Assembly (NCBI GenBank): GCA_050290225.1
Contig: JBNKHG010000056.1
Location: forward strand, 62,001 to 126,000
Direction: 5' to 3'
From: JBNKHG01 sp050290225
GTDB lineage: Bacteria; Pseudomonadota; Gammaproteobacteria; Pseudomonadales; Cellvibrionaceae
Length of the DNA stretch: 64,000 bases
Shown here: positions 33,554 to 42,425 of the stretch, piece after piece
Numbering within the stretch: the first letter of the stretch is position 1
How the letters are laid out: every line of letters begins with the position of its first letter
Notes under the pieces: model-generated
What the model was told of the DNA's origin: nothing
The model's database searches: none
The model's input: only the letters and a program-made list of their open reading frames with translations
Program-made: the position numbers and the translations under genes

Positions 33554-34258
33554 TTATCGACGGGGCCGAATTATGATGGAACTGTCTTCTTCGGAAGAAA
33601 ACGTGCATTCGCCACGGTAGTGCAGGGTTTTACCCTTGAAATCCACAGCGTCGAAATCCACCCGATAACGGACAGTGGCCGGCTCCTCAACCGAGGCATT
33701 TCCTTCTCCATTGGGCCTTAGAATATCAGGCTCCGGACGATCCCGAGTCAACCACTTCAGTCCGCGCATATTGACGGTGCGCTGCCCCAAACGCTCCCTG
33801 CACAACTCCCAAAAACGCAATTGTCGTTTCTGCTCTCGCCGCAAGCGCGCCTGCTCAGCTTGCGCCTCTCTCCGCTGACGCAGATCGGCAAAAGAGAGTT
33901 TAATGTCTGGATTTTTCGGATCCACCACTCCCATGTCAATCCCGTCAATTAACAGGGCATAACTTTTGCGCGCATCATTGCGACAGATAATGCGAAAAAC
34001 AGGTCGTTCCTGTGTGCTGAGATCTTCCTGCAACCCACCTCGCAATATTTTCATGCACCCCTCAGCTTCCGCTTCAACGGTAGCGGCGGCGCGCTTGAGT
34101 TTAGCCATATGAACCAGGTAACTGCTCGGCAACCATAGACGACTATCCGGAACAGCCTGCGCCCCAACCTGAAACAGCAACAAGGGAATGACAATAAGTC
34201 GATTGTTTTTAAGGTTGCACAGAGACTTTAAAGCCAGCGGCAATTTCAGCATAGACAT
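33554..34258 (-). CDS. Hypothetical exported protein
   Basis: About 234 residues with a signal-like N-terminus (LKNNRLIVIPLLLFQVGAQA). The mature part contains a helical Arg/Gln-rich region (RQRREAQAEQARLRREQKRQ) and several Cys pairs. It ends IIIRPRR. No family is recognised. The start is uncertain: ATGs at 34264, 34258 and 34252 all overlap the end of the PilZ gene by about 50 bp and none has a clear ribosome binding site, so coupling to PilZ translation is likely. Confidence 0.6.
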   Translation of the reverse strand: MSMLKLPLALKSLCNLKNNRLIVIPLLLFQVGAQAVPDSRLWLPSSYLVHMAKLKRAAATVEAEAEGCMKILRGGLQEDLSTQERPVFRIICRNDARKSYALLIDGIDMGVVDPKNPDIKLSFADLRQRREAQAEQARLRREQKRQLRFWELCRERLGQRTVNMRGLKWLTRDRPEPDILRPNGEGNASVEEPATVRYRVDFDAVDFKGKTLHYRGECTFSSEEDSSIIIRPRR

Positions 34259-34892
34259 AGGCATACAATACCAGGAGTTGCTCTTCGTCCGTTTCGGTAA
34301 ACTCGACACCGTAAACCGCCGGCTGCTCATCTTCCAGTTCGCGGGTACTGCGCTCCAGTCGCGAACGAATCACCCCCGTTACGGCCAGGGGTCGGAGCAG
34401 CGATCCAATAGGTACCCGCCCGGAAATTTCCAGGCGATCGCCCACCTCTCCGATAGCTGAGTCCAATGCCAGGCGCGCGCCCTTGATACTGACGTCTACC
34501 AGCCGTCCGGATGACTGGGTATTGTCCAGGGAAGCCAGGTTTACAACCGTGACAGGGTGATTCACGTCAACGCGAGTCGCTGCGCGAATTTGGGTAAACT
34601 TCACCCGTTTTGGGTAATCGAGATAAACGATGGGGTGAGGCGTGCTAACCTGACTTTCAATGCTGGTGGAAAAAAAGATTATGCCATCATCCACCATCAA
34701 GCGTATACCCAGCCGCTGGCCATTGCGCAACCGCAACGCCCCTTTTCGAGTGCGCGGCAAGGATACCAACAGGTATTTGCCCGAAATCGCACCCAGCAGG
34801 CGACAGGGGTAACGGGGGCTTCGGCCTCCCTCACCTGCCAATTGCAGTTGAAGCGGATAACCGATATGCAGCTTGATATCGTCAAAGTTCAT
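34209..34892 (-). CDS. PilZ domain protein with YcgR-like N-terminal domain
   Basis: A 227-residue candidate cyclic-di-GMP receptor. Residues about 1-95 match the YcgR-type flanking domain. The PilZ domain follows, with the binding motifs RAATR near residue 102 and DVSIKGARL near 133. YcgR proteins slow flagellar motors on binding cyclic-di-GMP, but no flagellar genes are near. The small exported protein overlaps its 3' end. Confidence 0.87.
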   Translation of the reverse strand: MNFDDIKLHIGYPLQLQLAGEGGRSPRYPCRLLGAISGKYLLVSLPRTRKGALRLRNGQRLGIRLMVDDGIIFFSTSIESQVSTPHPIVYLDYPKRVKFTQIRAATRVDVNHPVTVVNLASLDNTQSSGRLVDVSIKGARLALDSAIGEVGDRLEISGRVPIGSLLRPLAVTGVIRSRLERSTRELEDEQPAVYGVEFTETDEEQLLVLYAYVYAEIAAGFKVSVQP

Positions 34893-35010
34893 GGGGACTG
34901 CAATTTACCGAAAAAACCGCCCCAGCAAAAGCGTTTCCTGAGCCGTAAAGAAAAGATCGGCTGATATCCCAACCATGGCCAATGGCCAGAATTCCCCTGA
35001 CTTATCAGCT

Positions 35011-38000
35011 CTATAGCTCCGAAACGTCCCCTGAAGCTTCCTGACGGCGGCGCACCGGTTGCCATCGCCTGAACAGGGGAGCGAGATAGACATTGACCAA
35101 CTGCAGCAACCGTTCCGGCACCAGTAATAGCACCGGGGTGACAACCAGCGTCAGCAGGGAGGAAAACACCAGGCCGTAGACAATTGCGCTGGCCAGGGGC
35201 GACCAAAAGGAAGCGATCACTCCCCGGGCATCGATATGGCGACCAATCAAGTCAACACTGAGACTAAGCGCCATGGGCAGGAGTCCCAGCACGGTAGTGG
35301 CTGTGGTTAAAAATACAGGTCGCAATCGCTGAACACAGGCCCTTACCACTGCTTCAGACCTTGGCATATCACAATGCAACTGGCGCACATGATTGTAGGT
35401 GTCGATCAACACAATGTTGTTGTTCACTACGATTCCGGCAAGCGCGACTATCCCCACCCCGGTGAGAATCACACTGAAAATGGACTGGGTAAGCAGCAAC
35501 CCCAATAACACACCGGCAGTCGACATTATAACTGACGACAGAATCACCAACCCCTGGTAGAAACTGTTAAACTGAGTGACCAACAGCACAAACATCAGAA
35601 ACAGCGCCAGCGAAAAGGCAACCGACAGGAAAGCGGCGGACTTTTGCTGTTCTTCGTTAGCACCACGAAAGACCACGTTCACTGCGGGATCCAATGGATT
35701 GTCTTTGATCCACTGCTGCAGCGTGTTCACCATATCGTCCGCCAATATCCCTTCCTCGACATCGGCCTTGACGTTCATCACCGGCACGCCATCGACCCGC
35801 TGAACTTTATCCACCTTGGGCTTGGCCTCGCGGGTGACAAAACTGCTGATTGGCAGCGACCCGTTCGGTGTGTTGACACGGACATAATCCAGCGCCTGGA
35901 TCCCCCGCGCCTCGACCGGGTAACGCACTCGAATATCGACCTCATCGTCGGCATCATCAGGGCGATACTCACCCACTTTCACACCATTGGTCACCAGCTG
36001 AACGGCCCGTCCGACTTCCGCCACATTGGCGCCCATCTGTGCGGCCAGACCACGATCAACCACCAGCTCCCACTCTATGCCCGGCAGTGGCGAGCTGTCC
36101 CAGACATCTCGAAGCCCAGGCATCTCGCTCAATTGATCACGCAAATGGCGAGTCGCCTGCAACAAGGAGTCGTAGTCATCGGACTCCAACTGGATCTGCA
36201 CCGGTTTACCCACCGGTGGCCCGCCTTCGAAGGCCTTGGCGTTGACGATAATACCCGGGATGTCGGCAGTGCTTTCGCGTATTTCCGCAAACACCGCGCG
36301 GGTGGAACGACCCAGTTCCTCCGGATCACGCAGCTCCACCAGGATGGCGCCGATCTGATCCTTGGCCCGGTCGCTGCTGTCGGCCAGGGCACCAGCACCG
36401 CTTGCGGCATAAGTGACATTAACACCGTCCACCTGCAGAGTGCGTCGCTCCACCAACTGCACCAGGTCACGGGTTTCCGACACCGACAAATTGCCCTGAG
36501 CCCTGACAGTAACAATGCCGTATTTCTGCTCGGTATCAGTAAAAAAACCCACACCGGCATTAAAACGCCCAAAGAGAAAAAAGATTGCCACCAATACTGT
36601 CAAGCTTGTCAATACACTCAGTAGCGGCTTGCGCACCACGGCCGACAGCAACCGTGCATAGACACCCGTCGCACCGCTCAAGGATTCGGGAGGATCGTAT
36701 TCCAGCTGTTTTAAATAGCTCCGAACCTGGGGTTCCATCCGGCTTTTCCCCATCAAGGAACCGATAACCGGCGCGAAAAAGAGCGCGTAGAGCAGAGACC
36801 CCGATAACACCGCAAACACCGTCACCGGCAGGTAACTCATAAAATCACCGGCCACACCGGGCCAGAACATAATCGGTAAAAATGCCGCCAGGGTGGTGGC
36901 AGTGGAAGCGGTCACCGGCCAAAACATACGCTTGACTGAAATCTGATAAGCCGCCTGACTGCTCATCCCCTCGGCCATTTTGCGGTCGGCAAATTCGGTG
37001 ATAACAATAGCGCCATCAATCAACATCCCCAGCGCCAGCAACATGCCGAACATAACCATGTTGTTAAATGAATAATCGAGCAAGTGGATAAAGATTCCCG
37101 CAAATAGCAACGAAAAGGGAACCGCCGCACCCACCAGCACACCCGATCTGAACCCCATGGCACCAATCACGATGACCATCACCAACGCCATCGCGGTCAC
37201 AATATTGCCTTGCATCTCGTTGACCATTCCCAGAGAAAATTCTGACTGGTCGAGCACATATCCCACGGCAATCGTCGCCGGCAAATGACGCCGTTCGGCA
37301 TCCACCAGGGCGCGCACCGCTCTGGTCACATCAATCACATTGGAACCCGAGCGATTCCGTACTTCAATGGTGATAGCGCGCTGACCGTTGACACTGGTAA
37401 AACGACTCGGGTCCTTGAAGGTACGGCGAATGTCGGTGACATCACCGAGGGTAACGACTCCCTCCGGCGTGGATTTGACCGGCAGCCCGTATACGTCCGT
37501 CGCGGTTTCGATCAACCCAGGCACCTTGACGGAGAAACGCCCGTGTTCGGTTTCCAGCTCCCCGGCGGGAACCAGCAGATTGTTGCCGAGCACGGCAGCA
37601 ATCAGGTCATCGCTGGTGATGCCGTAATGCTCAAGCCGTGCCGGATCGATCAGGGCCTCGATCACTTCCTCGCGATGCCCCGCCATATTCGCTGAAAGCA
37701 CATCCGGGATAGCCTCGATGTTCCGCTTCAGAAGCTGCGCAGCTTTAAACAGTTCCCGCTCCTGAATCCCTTCGCCCGCCAGGGTCACCACAATAGCGGG
37801 ATAATCAGACGCAGAGATTTCTTTCACCTGCGGTTCATCGGTATCGTTCGGAAATTCCGCTTTGGCCCGGTCCACTGCCTCGCGAACGTCCAGTAGCGCC
37901 TTGTTCATATCCACTTCGGTTTCGAATTTCACCACGGTATAGGCGATAGACTCCCGGGCTGTTGCAATAATCTCGTCGAGGCCTTCCAGGGTGCGCAACT

Positions 38001-38208
38001 CTTTTTCCAGTGGCCGCAGCAGCAGGCGGGCGGCATCCTCAGGCGACGCCCCTTCCAGCGTCACCTGCACAAAGACAATAGGCACTGAAACATCGGGATC
38101 CGCCTCCAGCGGCATATTGGCACGGGAAAACAACCCCACCAGCACAATCAGAAACAATATACTGAAGGTACTTCGATAGTGACTGACAGCGGCGCTGAGA
38201 ATATTCAT
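35011..38208 (-). CDS. RND efflux permease (AcrB/HAE1-like)
   Basis: A 1065-residue inner-membrane pump with 12 membrane helices and two large periplasmic loops. The N-terminus reads MNILSAAVSHYRSTFSILFL. The membrane proton-relay region in helix 4 is GMLIDGAIVI, with a single Asp where AcrB has two. Helix 10 reads VVNNNIVLID, with no Lys at the AcrB Lys940 position. So the proton pathway differs from the classic drug pump, as in several uncharacterised RND groups. It overlaps the adaptor gene by 4 bp. No outer-membrane channel gene is present. Substrate unknown. Confidence 0.9.
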   Translation of the reverse strand: MNILSAAVSHYRSTFSILFLIVLVGLFSRANMPLEADPDVSVPIVFVQVTLEGASPEDAARLLLRPLEKELRTLEGLDEIIATARESIAYTVVKFETEVDMNKALLDVREAVDRAKAEFPNDTDEPQVKEISASDYPAIVVTLAGEGIQERELFKAAQLLKRNIEAIPDVLSANMAGHREEVIEALIDPARLEHYGITSDDLIAAVLGNNLLVPAGELETEHGRFSVKVPGLIETATDVYGLPVKSTPEGVVTLGDVTDIRRTFKDPSRFTSVNGQRAITIEVRNRSGSNVIDVTRAVRALVDAERRHLPATIAVGYVLDQSEFSLGMVNEMQGNIVTAMALVMVIVIGAMGFRSGVLVGAAVPFSLLFAGIFIHLLDYSFNNMVMFGMLLALGMLIDGAIVITEFADRKMAEGMSSQAAYQISVKRMFWPVTASTATTLAAFLPIMFWPGVAGDFMSYLPVTVFAVLSGSLLYALFFAPVIGSLMGKSRMEPQVRSYLKQLEYDPPESLSGATGVYARLLSAVVRKPLLSVLTSLTVLVAIFFLFGRFNAGVGFFTDTEQKYGIVTVRAQGNLSVSETRDLVQLVERRTLQVDGVNVTYAASGAGALADSSDRAKDQIGAILVELRDPEELGRSTRAVFAEIRESTADIPGIIVNAKAFEGGPPVGKPVQIQLESDDYDSLLQATRHLRDQLSEMPGLRDVWDSSPLPGIEWELVVDRGLAAQMGANVAEVGRAVQLVTNGVKVGEYRPDDADDEVDIRVRYPVEARGIQALDYVRVNTPNGSLPISSFVTREAKPKVDKVQRVDGVPVMNVKADVEEGILADDMVNTLQQWIKDNPLDPAVNVVFRGANEEQQKSAAFLSVAFSLALFLMFVLLVTQFNSFYQGLVILSSVIMSTAGVLLGLLLTQSIFSVILTGVGIVALAGIVVNNNIVLIDTYNHVRQLHCDMPRSEAVVRACVQRLRPVFLTTATTVLGLLPMALSLSVDLIGRHIDARGVIASFWSPLASAIVYGLVFSSLLTLVVTPVLLLVPERLLQLVNVYLAPLFRRWQPVRRRQEASGDVSEL

Positions 38209-39491
38209 GGCATCGCCGCCATATCTACAGATGTCGCAGTTGTGGGCGAGCGCGTTGCCGCCCCGTCGATGGGGGCACCCGTTTTTTCTCCTGAGCGGGC
38301 ATCAGGCACGGCCGCATCGGTCTTTTCTCCCAGCACCTTTCCATCGCCTTTCCTGTCCGTTTCCGCTTCGCGTTCCGCCGCCAGGACACCGCTTTGATTC
38401 TGACCTTCACTGTTTTCCAGTGACACTGCCACGACCTGCCCGCTGGCCACATACTCCTGGCCAACTGTAATCAGGCGCGAGTCCACCGGCAGCCCCGTTA
38501 CCCAAACCCCCTGTGGATGATCCCCCACCAGAGTCACGCTTACATATTCAACCCGACCTTCGTCGTTAACGATTTTCACACCGATCTTGCCGGTATCGTC
38601 CAATGACAGCACCGAGGCCGAAATCAAATGTGCGGGAACCACGCCGGCGGGAATACTAAGCCGGGTAGTGATACCGCTGGGCAATCGGTAATCGGGATTG
38701 GGCACCGCCACTTCCACACGGAAGGTGCGTGTAACTTCGTCGGAACTGCGACTGATATAGCGCAGCTGTCCACTGACTGTCTCTCCAGTGGACAATCTTG
38801 CAGAGGCTTTACCGCCCACATGGATTTGACTCAGCTCGGACTCAGACACTCGGCCGGCCAACAGCAGCGGGTTCAGGTCCAGTACCCGAGCGCATACATC
38901 GCCGCGTTGCATCAGATCACCCAACTCGACGGAACGATGATCGACAACCCCATCAAAAGGGGCACGAATTTTCAGCTGTGCAAGCTCCAGTTCACTGCGT
39001 TTAAGATCTGCCTTTGCTGTTTGCAGCTTGGCCTTGGCCGCCGCGATGGCGGCGCGGGACTGGTAACCGCTGCTCTTCAAGCGCAGGGCTCCGTCGTAAT
39101 CGAGTTGTGCGCTGGCCACGGCGGCCCTGGCTTCGGCCAATCTTAGTGGTCGATCTTCTTCCGCCAGCTCGCAAATCACTTCCCCGGCTCCCACCAGGCT
39201 GCCCTCGGCCAGTGGCTCTGATGCCACCAAACCACTGATCTCGGCGCGCACGTCCACCTGACGATTGGCCTCTGTCCTGGCTCTCACCATCACCGTTCGC
39301 TCAAATTCCTGGGCGGAAATGGCACGCACCCGGACTGATGTCAATTCGGTGGAGGGCTTTGTTGACTCAGTGGTCGCGGTAGGGCTCGTATCCACGAGTT
39401 GTCCCGACCCCAGCCAGAGCAGTGTCACCATGGCAATGATCACTGCCATGCGGTAGTTCCTTGTCGACCACAGTTTTTGAATCAATCGCAT
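38205..39491 (-). CDS. RND efflux periplasmic adaptor
   Basis: A 428-residue membrane-fusion protein. Start at 39491 gives a single N-terminal anchor (RMAVIIAMVTLLWLG). The lipoyl/barrel-sandwich halves (VDVRAEISGLVASEPLAEGS and IRAPFDGVVDHRSVELGD) flank a helical hairpin, followed by beta-barrel and membrane-proximal domains. The C-terminal 70 residues are low-complexity (EREAETDRKGDGK). ATGA overlap couples it to the permease. Confidence 0.9.
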   Translation of the reverse strand: MRLIQKLWSTRNYRMAVIIAMVTLLWLGSGQLVDTSPTATTESTKPSTELTSVRVRAISAQEFERTVMVRARTEANRQVDVRAEISGLVASEPLAEGSLVGAGEVICELAEEDRPLRLAEARAAVASAQLDYDGALRLKSSGYQSRAAIAAAKAKLQTAKADLKRSELELAQLKIRAPFDGVVDHRSVELGDLMQRGDVCARVLDLNPLLLAGRVSESELSQIHVGGKASARLSTGETVSGQLRYISRSSDEVTRTFRVEVAVPNPDYRLPSGITTRLSIPAGVVPAHLISASVLSLDDTGKIGVKIVNDEGRVEYVSVTLVGDHPQGVWVTGLPVDSRLITVGQEYVASGQVVAVSLENSEGQNQSGVLAAEREAETDRKGDGKVLGEKTDAAVPDARSGEKTGAPIDGAATRSPTTATSVDMAAMP

Positions 39492-39707
39492 CGTAAAATT
39501 CACTATCGGTAGGATGTCGCCAACCCTGGCGTAGCCACAGGCAGAACTCAAGATAATTAGTGTAAAGCGCAGGCCATTTTACCCGTTAACGTTTACTATT
39601 TGCACTGAAGGTTTCTTTAAATAAGATGATTTAAAACACTCTTGGACGCATTTTAAGGAAACCAGGGAAAGACTGTTCATGCTTCGAGCAAGGGGAGACA
39701 AGACACC

Positions 39708-40073
39708 ATGAAGTTTCTGATACTGATTTTGTTGGCGGTTATTGCCTGGCTTATAAGCCGTTTGATCTATACGGTGAACAGCTATCGCGAAGATTTAGGT
39801 GATATCAAGCGTCAAATCGGGGACCTGAATGCAAAGCTGTCCACCCATGAAAAAACGCCACAGCCTACGGGTCAAGGTGCTCTCCGCCCACCGGAATCCG
39901 TCAATATCAATACCGCTAACAAAACCCGCCTGCAAACCCTGCCCAAAGTGGGGGCAGTGACAGCACAACGCATCATCGAGGCCAGGCCCTTTACCGCACT
40001 GGAAGAGCTGATGCAGGTCGAGGGCATCACCCCGGAACTTTTTGCACAGCTGAAAACCCGGATAGTGCTATAA
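39708..40073 (+). CDS. Membrane-anchored ComEA-like helix-hairpin-helix protein
   Basis: A 121-residue protein with one N-terminal membrane helix (residues 2-22), a short linker, and a C-terminal helix-hairpin-helix pair (VNINTANKTRLQTLPKVGAVTAQRIIEARPF). ComEA binds incoming DNA on the outer face of the inner membrane during transformation. The domain order fits, but no other competence genes are near. Short relatives with other roles exist. Confidence 0.8.
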   Translation: MKFLILILLAVIAWLISRLIYTVNSYREDLGDIKRQIGDLNAKLSTHEKTPQPTGQGALRPPESVNINTANKTRLQTLPKVGAVTAQRIIEARPFTALEELMQVEGITPELFAQLKTRIVL

Positions 40074-40256
40074 AAGTAATGGGATCCCCTTATCCATTCT
40101 CAATCAGACTATTAATAACAACCTGCGCATAAATAAATAGCCGCGCATTGTCGCGACAAAATGAGGAAACAGATGCCCACAAATGTGAAGTCCAGCACCC
40201 TCTCCAACTTGAAGTCGCCCGCGATTTCTGTACAGTAGGTCTATAAATTACGCAAA

Positions 40257-40300
40257 AACCAGCTGGAGGCCTCGGTGTACCTGGCCTCCAGCCACTGGTT
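40257..40300. other. Extended stem-loop upstream of the tonB-like gene
   Basis: CTGGAGGCC pairs with GGCCTCCAG (9 bp) inside an outer AACCAG/CTGGTT helix, loop about 11 bases. It lies 94 bp before the start codon, with no T-run. It may be a 5' UTR structure. The rest of 40074-40393 shows nothing else. Confidence 0.65.
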
Positions 40301-40393
40301 GACAAGGAAGTCACTGCTGAATGCAAAACCATACAAAGCGTAATAAGTGGTCAATTATCAGAAGAAATTATAATAAAGAGCCCATTCTTGAAT

Positions 40394-41620
40394 ATGAATT
40401 CTCACACTGCCTTAGGGGCCGGCCTCGGCCATCTCCGTCGCATTACCACCCGTCTGCTGTTGGGTCTGCTTTTCATCACCAGTGCGAACCTCTCCGCCGC
40501 ACCTCTGCTCAATGGTTTGGCCCCCCACATTGAGTTGGGGCAGGAGCAGTTCCTGGCGGCATTGTATGTTGATTCCCCCAGTTCGGCACCGTCCACGCTG
40601 CTTAGTGCCAACGAACACAAGCGCATGGAGCTGCGTATCACGGCCCGCCGGCTGTCCACCCGCCGTCTTAACAGTCTGTGGATAGAGGGTATGGCGATCA
40701 ATGTCCCCGGCAGCCTGCTGACCAAACATGCCGATAATATGGTGAAATTTACCAGCCTGCTTAAAGGCCGGTTGGTGGCTGGTGATATTCTGTCGATCGA
40801 CACAGCCCCCGGGGAGGGCACGCGGGTCAGCCTGAATGGGGTTGAATTGGGTCAAATCTATGCCGACGGTTTTTTCGAATTATTATTGCGCACCTGGATT
40901 GGCAGTGTGCCCCTCTCCTCAGACTTTCGCGACAATATTCTAAAAGGTGGTGGCGAGGTCGACGCTGAATTGGTTGCCCGCTTTCAAGCCATCACGCCAC
41001 GGAAGGGCCGGGTCGCAGCCATAGAAGCCTGGCTCCAAGAAGACACTCCACCCACAGTCGCCCCCCCTGAAGTCGCCAAAGATATCCCCCGTTTGCCTGA
41101 CAAGCCGCAAGTATCCGCCCCCCGTCTGGCTATCGCCAGCGCCCCAAAGTTGGCACAACCCAACGGCAAGCCGAAGTCCGCGAAAGGCAAGCCGAAGATC
41201 GCCGCTCCTCATAAGCCCGCCCCAAAAGTCGCAGCCGCAACCAAGGCGCCTGAACCGGAAGACATCGATGAAGCCCCTGAGGAAGAACCCGAAGATCCGG
41301 CAGAGGTATTTACGGCCGAAAGCCTGCTGAGCCGGCAGCTGTATCACTCCAAACTGTTGAAGTGGACCTACAAATACATCAGCTACCCGAAACGTGCCAT
41401 CAGTCGCGGCCAGGAGGGCAGTGTCAGGCTTGCGGTGGTGATCGATCGCAAGGGCAAGGTGAAACAGGTCTCCCCGGTGGAGGAGTCACGGTATTCTACA
41501 CTTAACAAGGAAGCCCTGGGCGCTGTAAAGCGTGCAGAGCCATTTCCGCCGGTACCCGATGAGGTCGGCGGCAAGGAATTTGAATTCTCCCTGCCGATCG
41601 TATTTCGATTACCCAAGTAA
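40394..41620 (+). CDS. TonB-type energy transducer with chalcone-isomerase-like domain
   Basis: A 408-residue exported protein. The N-terminal hydrophobic segment (LLLGLLFITSANLSAA) looks like a cleavable signal rather than a TonB anchor. Residues about 30-205 match the bacterial chalcone isomerase-like fold (GDILSIDTAPGEGTRVSLNG, then FFELLLRTWIGSVPLSSDF). A Pro/Lys/Glu linker (about 205-300) leads to a C-terminal TonB domain (WTYKYISYPKRAISRGQEGS to the C-terminus). TonB domains contact TonB-box receptors, and one is encoded nearby at 42426-44816. Both domains are clear; the joint function is not. ATG at 40394 chosen over TTG at 40388. Confidence 0.78.
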   Translation: MNSHTALGAGLGHLRRITTRLLLGLLFITSANLSAAPLLNGLAPHIELGQEQFLAALYVDSPSSAPSTLLSANEHKRMELRITARRLSTRRLNSLWIEGMAINVPGSLLTKHADNMVKFTSLLKGRLVAGDILSIDTAPGEGTRVSLNGVELGQIYADGFFELLLRTWIGSVPLSSDFRDNILKGGGEVDAELVARFQAITPRKGRVAAIEAWLQEDTPPTVAPPEVAKDIPRLPDKPQVSAPRLAIASAPKLAQPNGKPKSAKGKPKIAAPHKPAPKVAAATKAPEPEDIDEAPEEEPEDPAEVFTAESLLSRQLYHSKLLKWTYKYISYPKRAISRGQEGSVRLAVVIDRKGKVKQVSPVEESRYSTLNKEALGAVKRAEPFPPVPDEVGGKEFEFSLPIVFRLPK

Positions 41621-41679
41621 GTCAGGCCAATTCTCGCCGCAGCACTACGGTCGCACAGAATGGGTGCGATCGTAGCGAG

Positions 41680-42237
41680 TTACAGATCCTTGAGACGGTC
41701 ACTGATAACCTTCTGGATTCCACTGCACTCAAGCGTGGACAGCTGATCCAGTTTGTGCAGATGGATACAGTGCAGGTGCAGACAGGGGGTTTTGGCATCC
41801 AGTTCGCGCAAATCACCTTTCATCAGCACCGGCAGTAGTGGGCGCGAAGGCGGACGACGCTGATTGATGACCCTCAGCCCCACATGCAACGGCACTTTGC
41901 GATAGCGGGTATTACCGCTCTTGATGGGAATAGCCAGAAACAGCTCGATTTTGCCATCTTTAATATTGGGCAGGATATAGAGCCCCGTGGCACTCACTGC
42001 TCGCTCGGATATCCCCTGGTAGGTGTCATGATGGGCGTAGGGGTTGGGGAGAATAACCAGCTTTCGGTTTTCCTCCTGGGGGAAAAAAATATTGTAGTTG
42101 GTATACAGCTGTTCGACACTACCCGAATAAACACAGAGCTTATTCTCGAAGCCCATGGCGAAATCGATGGCCTGTTGTCGCTGGTTAAATGACTCAAGGT
42201 CCCAGATCAGATCTTTATTGTCGGTAGCCAAATCCAC
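41680..42237 (-). CDS. Hypothetical protein
   Basis: A 185-residue soluble protein starting with GTG, with AGGGG upstream. It has an Asp/Gln-rich N-terminus, a beta-rich core (GLYILPNIKDGKIELFLAIP) and a C-terminal Cys/His motif CLHLHCIHLH that could bind metal. It lies between the TonB-like gene (convergent) and the TonB-dependent receptor (co-directional, upstream). I do not recognise a family. Confidence 0.7.
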   Translation of the reverse strand: MDLATDNKDLIWDLESFNQRQQAIDFAMGFENKLCVYSGSVEQLYTNYNIFFPQEENRKLVILPNPYAHHDTYQGISERAVSATGLYILPNIKDGKIELFLAIPIKSGNTRYRKVPLHVGLRVINQRRPPSRPLLPVLMKGDLRELDAKTPCLHLHCIHLHKLDQLSTLECSGIQKVISDRLKDL

Positions 42238-42425
42238 TGTATATCCCCTTGCCCATATCCTTCTGCCACCAAGCCAGGACGTCAGATCCCAAGCCCTTTT
42301 CTCATATTTTAGCCTTAAAACCCGCCATCTTTAAGTCTGAAAGGCCCTAGACCGCGACATTTGACCAGACAATCACCGAACCGGGAAGGCTTTTGATTAC
42401 CTGAGATTCCTGTCGACTCGAGCCA

